36,952 bases of DNA from an uncultured Victivallales bacterium (GCA_944390735.1 CALXRL010000068.1:1-36952), one strand, 5' to 3'; positions 7,948-17,518 are shown, numbered from the stretch's first letter. Notes: generated from the sequence alone by a model not told the origin. Translations and numbers: made by a program.

Positions 7948-9432
7948 ATGAAAAAGACTCTTTCCATTCTTGTCGCTCTGCTTGCCGTGCTCGCTCTTCC
8001 GGGAGCGGAGGCGCAGAAGCTGACTCTTCCGCTCGGCTCCACCAGAACCATCCAGCTGCCGTTCGTCCTGAAGGAATTCCGCATTCTTCCGGCGGGGTCC
8101 AACAGGATCAAAGTCGAAGAAATGGATTCCCATCTGCGGATCATCGCCAATGCCATTGGTGATGTTTCACTGATTGTCAACGGAATTTCAGGCGAGCAGC
8201 GTTCTTACAGTATTTCCGTGAAATCCAACTTGTCCAATGTGCTCAAGAAGCTCCGGAATGATCTTGATCTTCTCACGGAACTGGATATTTCCATCAATGA
8301 GGATCAGATCGTAATCAAAGGGACCGTCAGCGATCCGGGACATTGGGCGCATCTGCAGAAGGTTCTTCCACAATATTCCGGGAAATGTGTAAATTTTGCA
8401 ACGTTCGCCCCTTCCGCGGAAACCATTCTGGATTTGAAGAAACGGCTTCAGGAAGCCGGCTTCCGCTTTGCAAAGGACGGCCGGGAAAGCCAGCCCGGAG
8501 AAATCCAGATCAATCACACCAAAGATACCATCTTTATTACCGGCAAACTTTACAGTCGCGAATCCATTGCGCAGATCGGTCGAATCATCAATTCTGCTCC
8601 GATCTTCGCGAGCGGTCTGGTCAGGAAAATTGTGGATCTCACACTGGTGCCTACCATTCTTGAGGTGCAGGTCGCATTTGTCAGTCTGACCGACAACGAC
8701 GATTTCGCCAGGACAGGCAACATCAATCCCACCGCCGGATTCAACGCCACCTTTCTCCGGCAATGGCTGGATGGAAACACCCGCACAAAAACCATCGGCT
8801 TCGATTCCCAAATGGCCGGAACCATCAGCATGCTTCAGACCAATCTGGTGGCAAAAGTGATGGATCAGGGCACCGTGACATTCGCCAACGACTCCCCCGA
8901 AGGAGGAAAATACAAGTTCGGCGGAACCATCAAGGTCCCGGTTTCCGGAACCGATACCGGAGATTTGAAGGACGTCTCCTACGGATATGATGTCCAGATC
9001 ACCGGAGGCCTGATTTCGGATCACGAGGTCCGCCTCACCCTGAATCTGAAATCCGAAAGCGTCGGCAGCGATGCACACGGAAATTACGATCAGAAGCAGA
9101 ATACCGCCTCGCTCACCCTCCCGATGATGCTGGAAAAGACCTATCTGGTCGCCCATCACAAGAAACTGACGGAATCCTCTTCGGAATCCGCCTTCCCCAT
9201 TCTGGGCAGAATTCCTGTCATAAAATGGTTCTTCTCCGATTCCACCAATGAAAAGAAAATGGTCAACGTTCTGGTGCTGGTTTCCACCTCCATTCAAACG
9301 ACGACCATGACGCCTCTCATGCCGATGAATTCCAAAAAGGTCCTTCACGATGCAACCAGAAGCAGCGAGGAACTGATTCAGAAATCTCCTTCGGAAAACA
9401 TCTCCAGGGATTTTCAGAACATCATCCGCTGA
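7948..9432 (+). CDS. cpaC: Tad pilus outer-membrane secretin CpaC (RcpA)
   Basis: A 494-residue exported protein with a signal peptide ending near Ala22 (LPGAEA). The N-terminal secretin pilus domain is followed by a BON-like segment (about residues 90-165: LSNVLKKLRNDLDLL, IVIKGTVSD). The secretin core (about 230-450) ends in the characteristic PILGRIPVIKWFF motif (starting at Pro417) and an LVLVS strand. Secretins form the outer-membrane ring through which the pilus leaves. The gene starts 10 nt after cpaB. The last 50 residues are polar and unique. Confidence 0.9.
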   Translation: MKKTLSILVALLAVLALPGAEAQKLTLPLGSTRTIQLPFVLKEFRILPAGSNRIKVEEMDSHLRIIANAIGDVSLIVNGISGEQRSYSISVKSNLSNVLKKLRNDLDLLTELDISINEDQIVIKGTVSDPGHWAHLQKVLPQYSGKCVNFATFAPSAETILDLKKRLQEAGFRFAKDGRESQPGEIQINHTKDTIFITGKLYSRESIAQIGRIINSAPIFASGLVRKIVDLTLVPTILEVQVAFVSLTDNDDFARTGNINPTAGFNATFLRQWLDGNTRTKTIGFDSQMAGTISMLQTNLVAKVMDQGTVTFANDSPEGGKYKFGGTIKVPVSGTDTGDLKDVSYGYDVQITGGLISDHEVRLTLNLKSESVGSDAHGNYDQKQNTASLTLPMMLEKTYLVAHHKKLTESSSESAFPILGRIPVIKWFFSDSTNEKKMVNVLVLVSTSIQTTTMTPLMPMNSKKVLHDATRSSEELIQKSPSENISRDFQNIIR

Positions 9433-9446
9433 CCGAGGAACGCAAA

Positions 9447-11144
9447 ATGAGCATGATGCTGCTGACTGTGAGCGAGGGCTCGTCGGAGATCCTCTCCAGA
9501 AAACTCCCCCCCGAAAACGGGGTCCTGACAATCGGAAGACACTCAGAATGTGATATTCAACTGCCCGGCTCCGGAATTTCACGCCATCATGCCAGACTTC
9601 ATATCATCAACGGCGCCTTTTTCATTGAGGATACGAACTCCGCAACCGGAGTCTTCGTCGACCATCAGAAGATCGAGGCGCCGACAGCGGTCGAATCGCA
9701 AAATGCAATCCGAATCGGTCCCTATACCCTGCGTCTTCAGCCGGACTCCTCCGGGGAGAGAGGCGGAAAAGCAGAGAAATCCCCCTCTTCCCCTCCGGCC
9801 CCCCCGCATAAACAGGAGGACGACAATGAGTTCATCCGCGAATTCGCCAATGCCTCTTTGCTCTATGAAGGGAAAACCATGGAACTGACTCGGAAAATCC
9901 ATGAGGATATTCTGGAAAAACTGAATCTCTCCGAAGGAGCTTTGAAAATCCTTCAGAGTTCCGAAATCCAACACAAGGTGGAACTCTGTCTTGACCGGAC
10001 CCTGAATGAGAGAAGACATGAAATTCCCCTTTCGATCCCCCGGGAACTGCTTCGTCAGGCGCTGCTTGACGAATTGATCGGCTTCGGCCCCCTTTCCCCG
10101 CTGCTCCGATCCGGCAGAATCAGTGAAATCATGATTAATGGTCCGTCCAACATTTTTGTGGAATGTATGGGGAAGTTATATAAGACCTCGGTGAAATTCT
10201 ACAACGAGCAGCATCTGCTTTCGATCATCCAGCGGATTGTGGAACCGCTCGGACGCCATATCGACGATGGAAGTCCGATGGTCGATGCGCGACTTCCCGA
10301 CGGCTCCCGCATCAATGCCGTCATTCCCCCTCTTGCACTCCGCGGGGCCTCCATGACCGTCCGGAAATTCGCCGATAAAAAACTGACGACCGAGGATCTG
10401 ATCTCCTTCGGCAGCATGACAAAGGAAATGGCGTTGTTTCTGGAAACGGCTGTCATCAACAAAAAAAACATTCTGGTGTCCGGAGGCACCGGTTCCGGAA
10501 AGACCACCCTGCTGAACGTTCTATCCCAATTCATTCCGGAAGGCGAGCGCATCATTACCGTGGAGGATTCCGCGGAATTGAAGCTGACTCATGAAAATCT
10601 GGTGAGTCTGGAGGCCCGTCCCGCCAATATCGAGGGAAAGGGAAAGGTCACGATTCGGGATCTGGTCATCAACACGCTGCGCATGCGGCCCGACCGGATC
10701 ATTGTCGGAGAATGCCGCGGAGCCGAAGCGCTGGACATGCTTCAGGCGATGAATACCGGACACGACGGTTCCCTGACCACCTGTCATGCCAACAGTCCCA
10801 AAGACGCACTCACCCGTCTGGAAAACATGGTCATGATGGCGGGATATGAGCTGCCCTCCGCCGCCATCCGTGAACAGATCGCCTCCGCGCTGGATCTGAT
10901 CGTTCAGCAGACACGCCTGCCCGACGGAAGCAGAAAAATCGTCAAAATTACAGAGGTCACCGGACGCGAGGGACAGCAGATTCTCATGCAGGACATTTTC
11001 ACGTTTGAACAGACCGGATTCAATTCCCAGGGCCGCGTCGCCGGATACCATACCGCAACCGGGAACATTCCGCTTTTCATTGAAGAGCTGCGGCGCTGCG
11101 GGAAACTCTCTCTGGATCTGTCCGTTTTTGTCCCGAAGGAATAG
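9447..11144 (+). CDS. cpaF: FHA domain fused to Tad pilus ATPase CpaF (TadA)
   Basis: A 565-residue cytoplasmic motor ATPase. An FHA domain precedes it (about residues 20-95) with intact phosphothreonine-binding landmarks: IGRHSECD with Arg31, SRHHAR, and an NSATG turn. A Pro/Ser-rich linker (about 96-125) leads to the type II/IV secretion ATPase. That domain carries Walker A GGTGSGKTT (Lys352), Walker B with DRIIVGE (Glu422), a His box with LTTCHANS, and LIVQQTRLPDG. CpaF powers pilin polymerisation at the inner membrane. Ordinary CpaF proteins are about 450-500 residues and have no FHA domain, so this fusion suggests that the motor itself docks to a phosphorylated partner. A PP2C phosphatase and a Ser/Thr kinase are encoded downstream. 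Confidence 0.93.
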   Translation: MSMMLLTVSEGSSEILSRKLPPENGVLTIGRHSECDIQLPGSGISRHHARLHIINGAFFIEDTNSATGVFVDHQKIEAPTAVESQNAIRIGPYTLRLQPDSSGERGGKAEKSPSSPPAPPHKQEDDNEFIREFANASLLYEGKTMELTRKIHEDILEKLNLSEGALKILQSSEIQHKVELCLDRTLNERRHEIPLSIPRELLRQALLDELIGFGPLSPLLRSGRISEIMINGPSNIFVECMGKLYKTSVKFYNEQHLLSIIQRIVEPLGRHIDDGSPMVDARLPDGSRINAVIPPLALRGASMTVRKFADKKLTTEDLISFGSMTKEMALFLETAVINKKNILVSGGTGSGKTTLLNVLSQFIPEGERIITVEDSAELKLTHENLVSLEARPANIEGKGKVTIRDLVINTLRMRPDRIIVGECRGAEALDMLQAMNTGHDGSLTTCHANSPKDALTRLENMVMMAGYELPSAAIREQIASALDLIVQQTRLPDGSRKIVKITEVTGREGQQILMQDIFTFEQTGFNSQGRVAGYHTATGNIPLFIEELRRCGKLSLDLSVFVPKE

Positions 11145-11155
11145 AGAGGAGGTCC

Positions 11156-12019
11156 ATGATCTATCTGAATTACAGTTTGATTTTTGCTGCGACGGCGCTG
11201 TTTTTCTTTCTCGTGATTCTGGCGTCAACCCGTTACCTGCAGGAAAAACTGGAGTTTAGCCGGGCGGCGCGTTATGAGAAGCTCCGGCGGTTCGTCTCTC
11301 CGCAGAAACTCCTTATGGAACAGGTATTTGCAGCGTTGATTACGGCTTGTCTTCTGTTTCTCGGACAACTGACGTTCGGCGTGGAGCAAATGCGGATTGC
11401 CATTCCCGTCTCCGCCGGGTTCGGCGTTCTGGCGTTCCTGATGCCGTACTGGTACTATGTCCATCTGTTGAAAAAACGTCAGGAGGCATTTGAATCAAAA
11501 ATCCTTGACCTGGCCATGGGACTCGCCAACGGAATGCGTTCCGGACTGGCGCTGGGACAGGCCGTGGAAGCCCTTTCCAAACGGATCGGAGGACCGATGA
11601 AGGAGGAGCTGGTTGTCCTTCTGCGGGAACATCGTCTCGGATTGGATCTGCCGGAAGCGTTTGAACGCCTCTCCGCCAGAATGCCGTGCGAGGATTTGCA
11701 TCTGCTGGTAACAACCATTTCCCTGACGACAAAATCCGGCGGAAGTCTGGTGGAGGTGCTGGAGGAAATCGTCGAAACGATCAAGTCTCGAACGGAATTT
11801 CAGGACCGGCTCAAAAACATGACCGCACAGGGCCGTTTTGAAGCGCTGGTCATCTCCTGCGCTCCGTTTGCGGCGTTCCTTCTGCTCTACCTCATTGATC
11901 CTGTCCTGATGAAACCGTTGATCTCCACGGGGGTCGGATGGCTTGCCGTCGGCGGGGCCTGTCTTCTGGTGACGACAGGATATTTCGTCCTTCGGAAAAT
12001 CATCACTGTCGAGGTATGA
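11156..12019 (+). CDS. tadB: Tad pilus inner-membrane platform protein TadB
   Basis: A 287-residue polytopic protein with N-terminal membrane segments (about residues 7-24 and 58-100), a cytoplasmic T2SSF (GspF-like) domain (about 115-235) and two C-terminal membrane segments (about 235-280). The T2SSF signature is visible as LANGMRSGLALGQAVEALSKR, then LLVTTISLTTKSGGSLVEVLE. TadB and TadC form the platform on which CpaF acts. GAGGAGG lies just before the ATG. The gene follows cpaF by 11 nt, as in canonical Tad loci. Confidence 0.9.
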   Translation: MIYLNYSLIFAATALFFFLVILASTRYLQEKLEFSRAARYEKLRRFVSPQKLLMEQVFAALITACLLFLGQLTFGVEQMRIAIPVSAGFGVLAFLMPYWYYVHLLKKRQEAFESKILDLAMGLANGMRSGLALGQAVEALSKRIGGPMKEELVVLLREHRLGLDLPEAFERLSARMPCEDLHLLVTTISLTTKSGGSLVEVLEEIVETIKSRTEFQDRLKNMTAQGRFEALVISCAPFAAFLLLYLIDPVLMKPLISTGVGWLAVGGACLLVTTGYFVLRKIITVEV

Positions 12020-12021
12020 CC

Positions 12022-12933
12022 ATGGAAGAAAAAGCTCCTTTGCTGATTTATCTTGTTGTCTTCGGGATCGTGTTCATTCCGTATGCGTTCCTTTCTTTTT
12101 TCATGGGCAAGAGCGCCATCCGGAAGGAAAACATCCGGGCGCGGAACCTGCCGCCGGTCTTTCGCGTTCTCTGGGGACCGCTCTCCTATTTTTCGGAATC
12201 CATGGACAGGATCGCCAGACTGATCGCTCCGGAAAAAATCAAAGCCATCGAAAATGATCTGCTGATCGCCGACATCCGGATGAGCGCAAACCAGGTGATT
12301 GGAGCATCCTGTCTGCTGGCCATCGGATGCTCGACTCTGACAGACCTGATTCTCCTCTGCTTTACCACAAACGGAATTCTCCTGCTGATCGGCGGCATCA
12401 TCGCCATGCTCATCGGAGCGTTCTATCCGTTCACCACGATTCGTGATCTGGCGCTCAAACGGCAGCAGATGATTATGCGCTCCCTGCCGTTTGCCATTGA
12501 TCTGATCGCGTCGGCCATGCGCTCCGGAGTCGATTTCATCGCGGCGATCCGTTACTATGTCTCCACCGAAGACGAAAGGAATCCTCTTGCCGTGGAGTTC
12601 GGCATGATGCTGCGCCAGCTGGAACTCGGGAAAACCAGAATCCAGGCCATTGAAGATATGTCCGGACGCATTCAGACCGACGGCTTCTCCACGTTTACCG
12701 CAGCCGTGGCACACGGATTCGAGGTCGGAGCCTCCATCGTGGAAACCATGAAGCTGCAGGGGGCGGAAATGAGACGAATCCGATTCAACATTGCCGAACG
12801 GAAAGCGGCACGGGCGGCTTCCGCCATGATCTTTCCCATCGCGGTCTTCATCATGCCCGCGATGTTTCTCATCATCGGAACCCCGATTCTGATCCAGGTT
12901 TTCAGCAGCGGACTGGGAGGACTCATGAAATGA
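12022..12933 (+). CDS. tadC: Tad pilus inner-membrane platform protein TadC
   Basis: A 303-residue polytopic GspF-like protein, partner of TadB. Membrane segments lie at about residues 6-28, 88-145 (a pair) and 268-295. The T2SSF domain includes LPFAIDLIASAMRSGVDF and FEVGASIVETMKLQ. ATG 12022 is preferred because GAGG (12011-12014) is 7 nt upstream. An alternative ATG at 12016 overlaps the tadB stop as ATGA and would add two residues. The last codons overlap the next gene by 4 bp. Confidence 0.88.
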   Translation: MEEKAPLLIYLVVFGIVFIPYAFLSFFMGKSAIRKENIRARNLPPVFRVLWGPLSYFSESMDRIARLIAPEKIKAIENDLLIADIRMSANQVIGASCLLAIGCSTLTDLILLCFTTNGILLLIGGIIAMLIGAFYPFTTIRDLALKRQQMIMRSLPFAIDLIASAMRSGVDFIAAIRYYVSTEDERNPLAVEFGMMLRQLELGKTRIQAIEDMSGRIQTDGFSTFTAAVAHGFEVGASIVETMKLQGAEMRRIRFNIAERKAARAASAMIFPIAVFIMPAMFLIIGTPILIQVFSSGLGGLMK

Positions 12934-14513
12934 AGCATGTTCAAATACGATTCCTGAGCGGAAGCCGAAAAGAATTGATCTGTCCCATTGAAAAAGGAAA
13001 GGCACTCTCCATCGGGCGTTCCCGCTCCAACACCATCGTCCTGACCGAACCGGATGTTTCCGCAAGACATTGCATCCTTCGGAAAGAGGCGGGAACAGAA
13101 GACAACGCCGTCCTGCTGGAAGTTCTCAGCTCCAGAATCACAAAACTGGAGGACACCCCCCTCTGCATCGGCGACAAAAAGAATCTCACAAACGGCCAGC
13201 GCATCACCATGGGCGATGATGTCGTGTTCCGTTTCGAAGAGGTCGAGTCGGATGTCGAAGAATCCGACGACATCCCGACCCTCTCGAATCTTCCCGCCGA
13301 CTCCCCGGAAAACGATCCAGAAAAAACCATTCCCCCTGTTCCGGAAAGTTCTCCTGCCGTTCCCCTTCCGGATTCCGGCGGAACGAACAACACCACGTCC
13401 GTCCCGAATGACACCGGCTCCGCTCAGCCGGATGAGAACTTCGAAACGCAGGCGATCAGAACCCGGATTGCCTCCGCCGATGAAATCGAGGAAATTAAAA
13501 AAAGTTTTCAGAACCGGCAGCGGAAAAAAGGATTTCTGATCGCTTCCGCGGTTACGCTCTTCCTGGTTCTGACGCTCGGCTGTTATTTCTATTTCCGTCC
13601 GGAGACGGAAACACAGGTCAGCTGGCCCGCGGATCTGAAGGATCCGAAGGCAACCACCGCCCTGGTTCTGCGTTCCAATGTCGGAATCGTTTTCCCTTCC
13701 ACGGTCGGATATTCCACGAAAAAGGATCAGATTGAAGTGTTTTCCGCCCTGGGGAAAAATCGGGAGATTCCGCTGCACATTCTTGCGAAATCGTGGGATG
13801 ATCCCGCCTCGCTGGAACTGGACCGCGATGCGGCGTTCCGGAAATGCGTCTCCATGCTTCAGGAAAAAGACAACTCTCTGAACGTCGATTCCAATCGCGA
13901 ACGGATCTTTGTCAACACCGGGCTCAAGGACAGCGCCGGAGTTCCGCTGAACTTTGTCTCCTATACCCGACGGGTGGAGAATGACGACGTCTTCGGCTAT
14001 CTGATCTTCTTCCGCTACCATCAGGAACAGTACATTGCCCTGATGGAGGTCCCCGTTTCGACACAATGGAAAACGAGTTTTTACCTGAAAAGCCAGATCC
14101 CCAATATGTTCCGGATTTCAAACGCCATCACTCCGGGCTATTGGGAAGGATGCTCCAATTACCGGAAGAAGAGTTCCATCCGGGATGATCTTGAGGAAGC
14201 GCGAATCGCTCTGATGCAGAGATCGCCCGCCAGCTGGTCCCGGATCTTTCTCTGTGTCCGGAGCGCCCTGATAAAAGCGCAGAAGCAGAAACGCCCCCCT
14301 GAACTGGAACAGGCAAAGAGACTCCTTCTGAAACTGCGTCAGCTTCAGGCGGAATGGTACAGCGCCCAGAAACTGGCCTACCTTTATGCCGAGAACAATC
14401 AGGAAAAGCATACCCGGGAAATCATTCAATCCAACTGCGAGTCCGCATTCACGGCGGAGTTCCAGAACTCGGATTACCGTTATGATCTGATCCGGAGAAA
14501 GGTCTGGAAATAA
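12930..14513 (+). CDS. Membrane protein with N-terminal FHA domain
   Basis: A 527-residue protein with a cytoplasmic FHA domain at about residues 15-95 (SIGRSRSNTIVL with Arg30, then SARHCIL). The FHA domain lacks the usual late Asn-Gly pair. A Pro/Ser/Asp-rich linker (about 107-185), one membrane segment (about 200-221) and a mixed alpha/beta extracytoplasmic domain of about 300 residues follow. That last domain has no recognisable family; its first part has a strand-rich VVLRSNVGIVFPSTVGY-like pattern and its end is helical. Its start overlaps the tadC stop as ATGA. The topology places the phospho-reading module inside the cell and a sensor or scaffold part outside. A role in linking phosphorylation to pilus assembly is inference. 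Confidence 0.82.
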   Translation: MKHVQIRFLSGSRKELICPIEKGKALSIGRSRSNTIVLTEPDVSARHCILRKEAGTEDNAVLLEVLSSRITKLEDTPLCIGDKKNLTNGQRITMGDDVVFRFEEVESDVEESDDIPTLSNLPADSPENDPEKTIPPVPESSPAVPLPDSGGTNNTTSVPNDTGSAQPDENFETQAIRTRIASADEIEEIKKSFQNRQRKKGFLIASAVTLFLVLTLGCYFYFRPETETQVSWPADLKDPKATTALVLRSNVGIVFPSTVGYSTKKDQIEVFSALGKNREIPLHILAKSWDDPASLELDRDAAFRKCVSMLQEKDNSLNVDSNRERIFVNTGLKDSAGVPLNFVSYTRRVENDDVFGYLIFFRYHQEQYIALMEVPVSTQWKTSFYLKSQIPNMFRISNAITPGYWEGCSNYRKKSSIRDDLEEARIALMQRSPASWSRIFLCVRSALIKAQKQKRPPELEQAKRLLLKLRQLQAEWYSAQKLAYLYAENNQEKHTREIIQSNCESAFTAEFQNSDYRYDLIRRKVWK

Positions 14514-14514
14514 C

Positions 14515-16935
14515 ATGGCGGGAAAGAAATCCATGATTCTGAAGCTGGAATACCAGGGCGCTCTTCTGTATGAAACGCCTGTGAACGAGCTTCCGGAACG
14601 CCTCCGCATCGGGCGCGGTCATGACAACGACTGGCTCCTGCCGGGAGAGGACCGTTTTGCCAGCACTCATCATGCTCAAATCGAAAAAAAAGGATCAAAA
14701 CTGTACCTGGTGGATCTTGGCAGCCGGAACGGAATCTACTTTCAGGGAACACGCATTGAGAAAAGCGTGAAAATGCACCCGGGCAGCATTTATGCCGTCG
14801 GAGACAGTAAACTGACTCTTGAAAAAACAACGGATTCCGCACCGATTGCTTCCCATGAGGAATTTCATCGGCTGGAACAGTTGTCCGGTCCGGACAAAGG
14901 AAAAATTTTCAACATCACACGGGAGATTTTCCGGATCGGTTCCGACAAGATCTGTGATCTTGTGCTGGCGGATTCTCTTGTTTCCCATAAGCAGGCCCAG
15001 CTGCTCACCAAGCCCGACGGCTCCTGCTGGATCTGCGACGGAACAGAAGATGGAACTCCCAGCCGGAATGGAACCCGCGTAAACCAAACGCCCGTCACCA
15101 CGCTGACTTCCGGCGGAGGACGCATGCTGAAAGACGGCGACATCATATCCATTGCCTATGTGGACTTCCGTTTCTGGGACAAAAATGTCCTTCATGTCCG
15201 TTCCCATGTTCTTCTGAAAGGCGCGATCGTTCTGATGACTCTTGCCCTCGTCATCGGCAGTTACCTGGCCGTACAATCCATGCTGCCATCGGCCAGACGA
15301 TACCGTCTTCTGGCGGAAAAAGCCGCCGGCGCGGGGAATTTCCCGCGGGCCGCTGAACTGATCGAGCAGGCAGCGGATGCCCGCGGCGCCGAAGCGGATG
15401 CCATCCAGCGCAGCGAACTGCTCCGGAAATTGAAACTCTGGCAGGAAACCTCCGCCCAATGGAAGCGGATCACCGAAATCCTTTCCCGCCAGGATGGACA
15501 GAACTGGCAGCAGATCAATTCGCTGTTTGCCATTCTGACCCACACAGGCAATGAGAACTGGAAGTGGAACTCCACCTCCGCGCTGGAACAGATGCGGATT
15601 GCCCAGGAAACACAGGAACTGCTTTCCAGCATGCTGACCGCGGAGGCCTTTCTCCGCTCCTCCAGCAACGATTTTTCCTATCTGGAAACCATCACGCGGA
15701 GACTGTCGAAAATCACGGAAAAATGCAACGCCAATCCGCTGAAATTCAGAACCGTGCTGAGCCGGAGGGCCAACTCGATTCTGCAGGAACTCCGGCAGAC
15801 AGAAACGGATCAGGAAGAGGCGGCCCGCCTGATCGACGGATACCACCATATTGAACAGACAACAGCCATCTACGGGAAAATCTCTGAAATCCGGAAACGG
15901 AATTCGGATCGGATGGCTCAGCACAAAAAAGCGGGAAGAGTCTATTCCAATGCGGTCATGCAGTTCTGTGACAACCTTCTTGTTCCGCTGGAAGGACTGA
16001 ACAAATCGTTCCGTCTTCTAGAGGAAAACGATCGGAAAATCGCCGCTCTGGAACTATCCTCGCTGCATCGGGATCTTCCTCTTCCGACGCCGCAGCAATG
16101 TATCGTCGCCCGGACTCTCTCGACCCGGTGTGACGATTTGCGAAAAAGAAAAGAACGTCAGGAGCTCATTGCCCGGCAGCTGGTCCATTTTCAAACGATC
16201 TTCTCCGATCGCAATCTCCATCTCGGGCAGCAGTCGGAAATCCTGACCGGACTGTTCCGGCCGGAAACCCTGACCGCCATTTTGGAGTGCGACTGCTTCC
16301 GGAAAAAGCAGCCCGGATACCAGGATAAAACCCCAAACAGCCAGTATGACCGATGGCTGGGGGTTCATGTCTTCTTTGAATATCTCCGATCGCTTGACGG
16401 CGATTTCGATCTCTCCATTCTGGAGGATCGTTTCCGTCCGCTCCTCTTTCAGACGACCGAACTTTTTGATCTGCTGAACACATTTCTGAATTTCTGTTAT
16501 GCGAAGGGGAATTCCCCCCTGGCTCCGGAGCTGAAAAAAATCAGGGAAATTTCTCCGGGGAACAATAAAATTCTGAAACTGATGCTTCAATCGGAACGTC
16601 TTCTTCAGCAGAGAACGGCGTTTCTCCGGAAACTGCTTCGAACCTATCTGGCTGCACCCGACAGCAGAAAAGGAATCCTCGCAGGCGGAATGCTCTGTTA
16701 TCTGCACACTTCCGAAGAAAATTTCATTCCGCCGGATTTCAGACAGGAGCTCTTCCGGAATTTCCGGAATCTCCGCCGAAAAGTAATCTCCACGCTGGAT
16801 ATTGATACGGAGAAAACCCCGGAAATGCGAATCCGGAAGGAAACAGAAGCGCTGGCAATCGGCATTCCCGGCGACCCCTGTCTCCGCCAGCCATGGAATG
16901 ATGCCGTCAAGAGAAGTCCGGGAGGGAAAAAATGA
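14515..16935 (+). CDS. Membrane protein with two FHA domains and a long helical C-terminal region
   Basis: An 806-residue protein starting one base after the previous stop. FHA1 (about residues 12-105) has RIGRGHDND (Arg34), STHHAQ and DLGSRNGIYF, an intact set. FHA2 (about 120-220) has RIGSDKICD, with Ser143 in place of the conserved Arg, then SHKQAQ and SRNGTRV, so its phosphopeptide binding may be lost or altered. One membrane segment follows (about 232-254). The remaining 550 residues are mostly helical, begin with a TPR-like stretch (AEKAAGAGNFPRAAELIEQ) and include charged, possibly coiled regions. It resembles a scaffold anchored in the inner membrane with phosphothreonine readers in the cytoplasm. 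Its partners are probably in this operon. Confidence 0.82.
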   Translation: MAGKKSMILKLEYQGALLYETPVNELPERLRIGRGHDNDWLLPGEDRFASTHHAQIEKKGSKLYLVDLGSRNGIYFQGTRIEKSVKMHPGSIYAVGDSKLTLEKTTDSAPIASHEEFHRLEQLSGPDKGKIFNITREIFRIGSDKICDLVLADSLVSHKQAQLLTKPDGSCWICDGTEDGTPSRNGTRVNQTPVTTLTSGGGRMLKDGDIISIAYVDFRFWDKNVLHVRSHVLLKGAIVLMTLALVIGSYLAVQSMLPSARRYRLLAEKAAGAGNFPRAAELIEQAADARGAEADAIQRSELLRKLKLWQETSAQWKRITEILSRQDGQNWQQINSLFAILTHTGNENWKWNSTSALEQMRIAQETQELLSSMLTAEAFLRSSSNDFSYLETITRRLSKITEKCNANPLKFRTVLSRRANSILQELRQTETDQEEAARLIDGYHHIEQTTAIYGKISEIRKRNSDRMAQHKKAGRVYSNAVMQFCDNLLVPLEGLNKSFRLLEENDRKIAALELSSLHRDLPLPTPQQCIVARTLSTRCDDLRKRKERQELIARQLVHFQTIFSDRNLHLGQQSEILTGLFRPETLTAILECDCFRKKQPGYQDKTPNSQYDRWLGVHVFFEYLRSLDGDFDLSILEDRFRPLLFQTTELFDLLNTFLNFCYAKGNSPLAPELKKIREISPGNNKILKLMLQSERLLQQRTAFLRKLLRTYLAAPDSRKGILAGGMLCYLHTSEENFIPPDFRQELFRNFRNLRRKVISTLDIDTEKTPEMRIRKETEALAIGIPGDPCLRQPWNDAVKRSPGGKK

Positions 16936-17120
16936 AATTCCGCTGTCATGAAACAGGCTCCGTCATGCTGGAATATCTTCTGGTTCTCGCGATTGCCGTT
17001 CCGTTCCTGATGTTCTGGCTGACGATCTTTGAACCGGGAGTCGGTTATACGGATCAGGGAATGCTGTTCATGGAGTTTTTCCAACGAATTTTAACCGGCA
17101 TATCATTGCCAATTCCATAA
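16932..17120 (+). CDS. Small Flp-like / TadE-like pilin protein
   Basis: A 62-residue protein with a short polar leader ending in Gly, then SVMLEYLLVLAIAVPFLMF. Cleavage after the Gly would put Glu at +5 and Tyr at +6, the signature of Flp prepilins processed by CpaA-type peptidases. The mature protein would be only about 52 residues: a hydrophobic helix and a short tail. It could be a minor pilin or initiator next to the longer pilin downstream. Its ATG overlaps the upstream stop as ATGA. It may also be a shortened TadE-type pseudopilin, since the same GSVMLE leader occurs in two TadE-like proteins of this operon. Confidence 0.7.
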   Translation: MKFRCHETGSVMLEYLLVLAIAVPFLMFWLTIFEPGVGYTDQGMLFMEFFQRILTGISLPIP

Positions 17121-17136
17121 CAGAAAGGAAACAGAA

Positions 17137-17502
17137 ATGAAACAGGGAATCTCAAAAAACCGGGTCCGGAACTCCTTCATCGGGAAAGTGTTCGGACGTC
17201 TCGCAAAAGAAGAGGACGGGTTTGCCATGGAGTACATCATCATCGTGCTCCTGGTCGCGGCGGCGGTGGTCGCGCTGGTCATGGTGTTCAGCGGCAATCT
17301 CCGCAACATGATGGGACACATCAATGATACGACCACGGCGAAAACCACGACGGAAGTCGAATCTGTCGGCAGCGATTACAATGATCGTCAGGAAAAGATG
17401 AAACAGGAAAATGAAACGGCGAAATCCGCCGGAGACAAGCTGGGCGGAAATTTTGATTCCGCCGGCGGAAGTTCCGGGGGCGCGTCGCAATCCTCCAACT
17501 GA
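17137..17502 (+). CDS. flp: Flp-type pilin, likely the major pilin
   Basis: A 121-residue protein with a 28-residue basic leader ending in EEDG, then FAMEYIIIVLLVAAAVVALVMV, and a hydrophilic, Gly/Ser-rich C-terminus. The Glu-Tyr pair in the helix marks the Flp pilin family. If cleaved after Gly28, the Glu is at +4 rather than the usual +5; cleavage before that Gly would restore +5. The leader is longer than is typical for Flp. It is directly upstream of the prepilin peptidase gene and has its own binding site (AGAAAGGA), consistent with a high-output structural pilin. It is larger than most Flp pilins (50-80 residues), with the extra length in the Ser/Gly tail. Confidence 0.8.
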   Translation: MKQGISKNRVRNSFIGKVFGRLAKEEDGFAMEYIIIVLLVAAAVVALVMVFSGNLRNMMGHINDTTTAKTTTEVESVGSDYNDRQEKMKQENETAKSAGDKLGGNFDSAGGSSGGASQSSN

Positions 17503-17518
17503 AAAAGGACGCTGACAA

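Noticed and set aside
8188..9582. A 464-residue minus-strand frame over the secretin
   Set aside because: It is a shadow of the secretin and the start of the FHA-ATPase gene, with no domain features.
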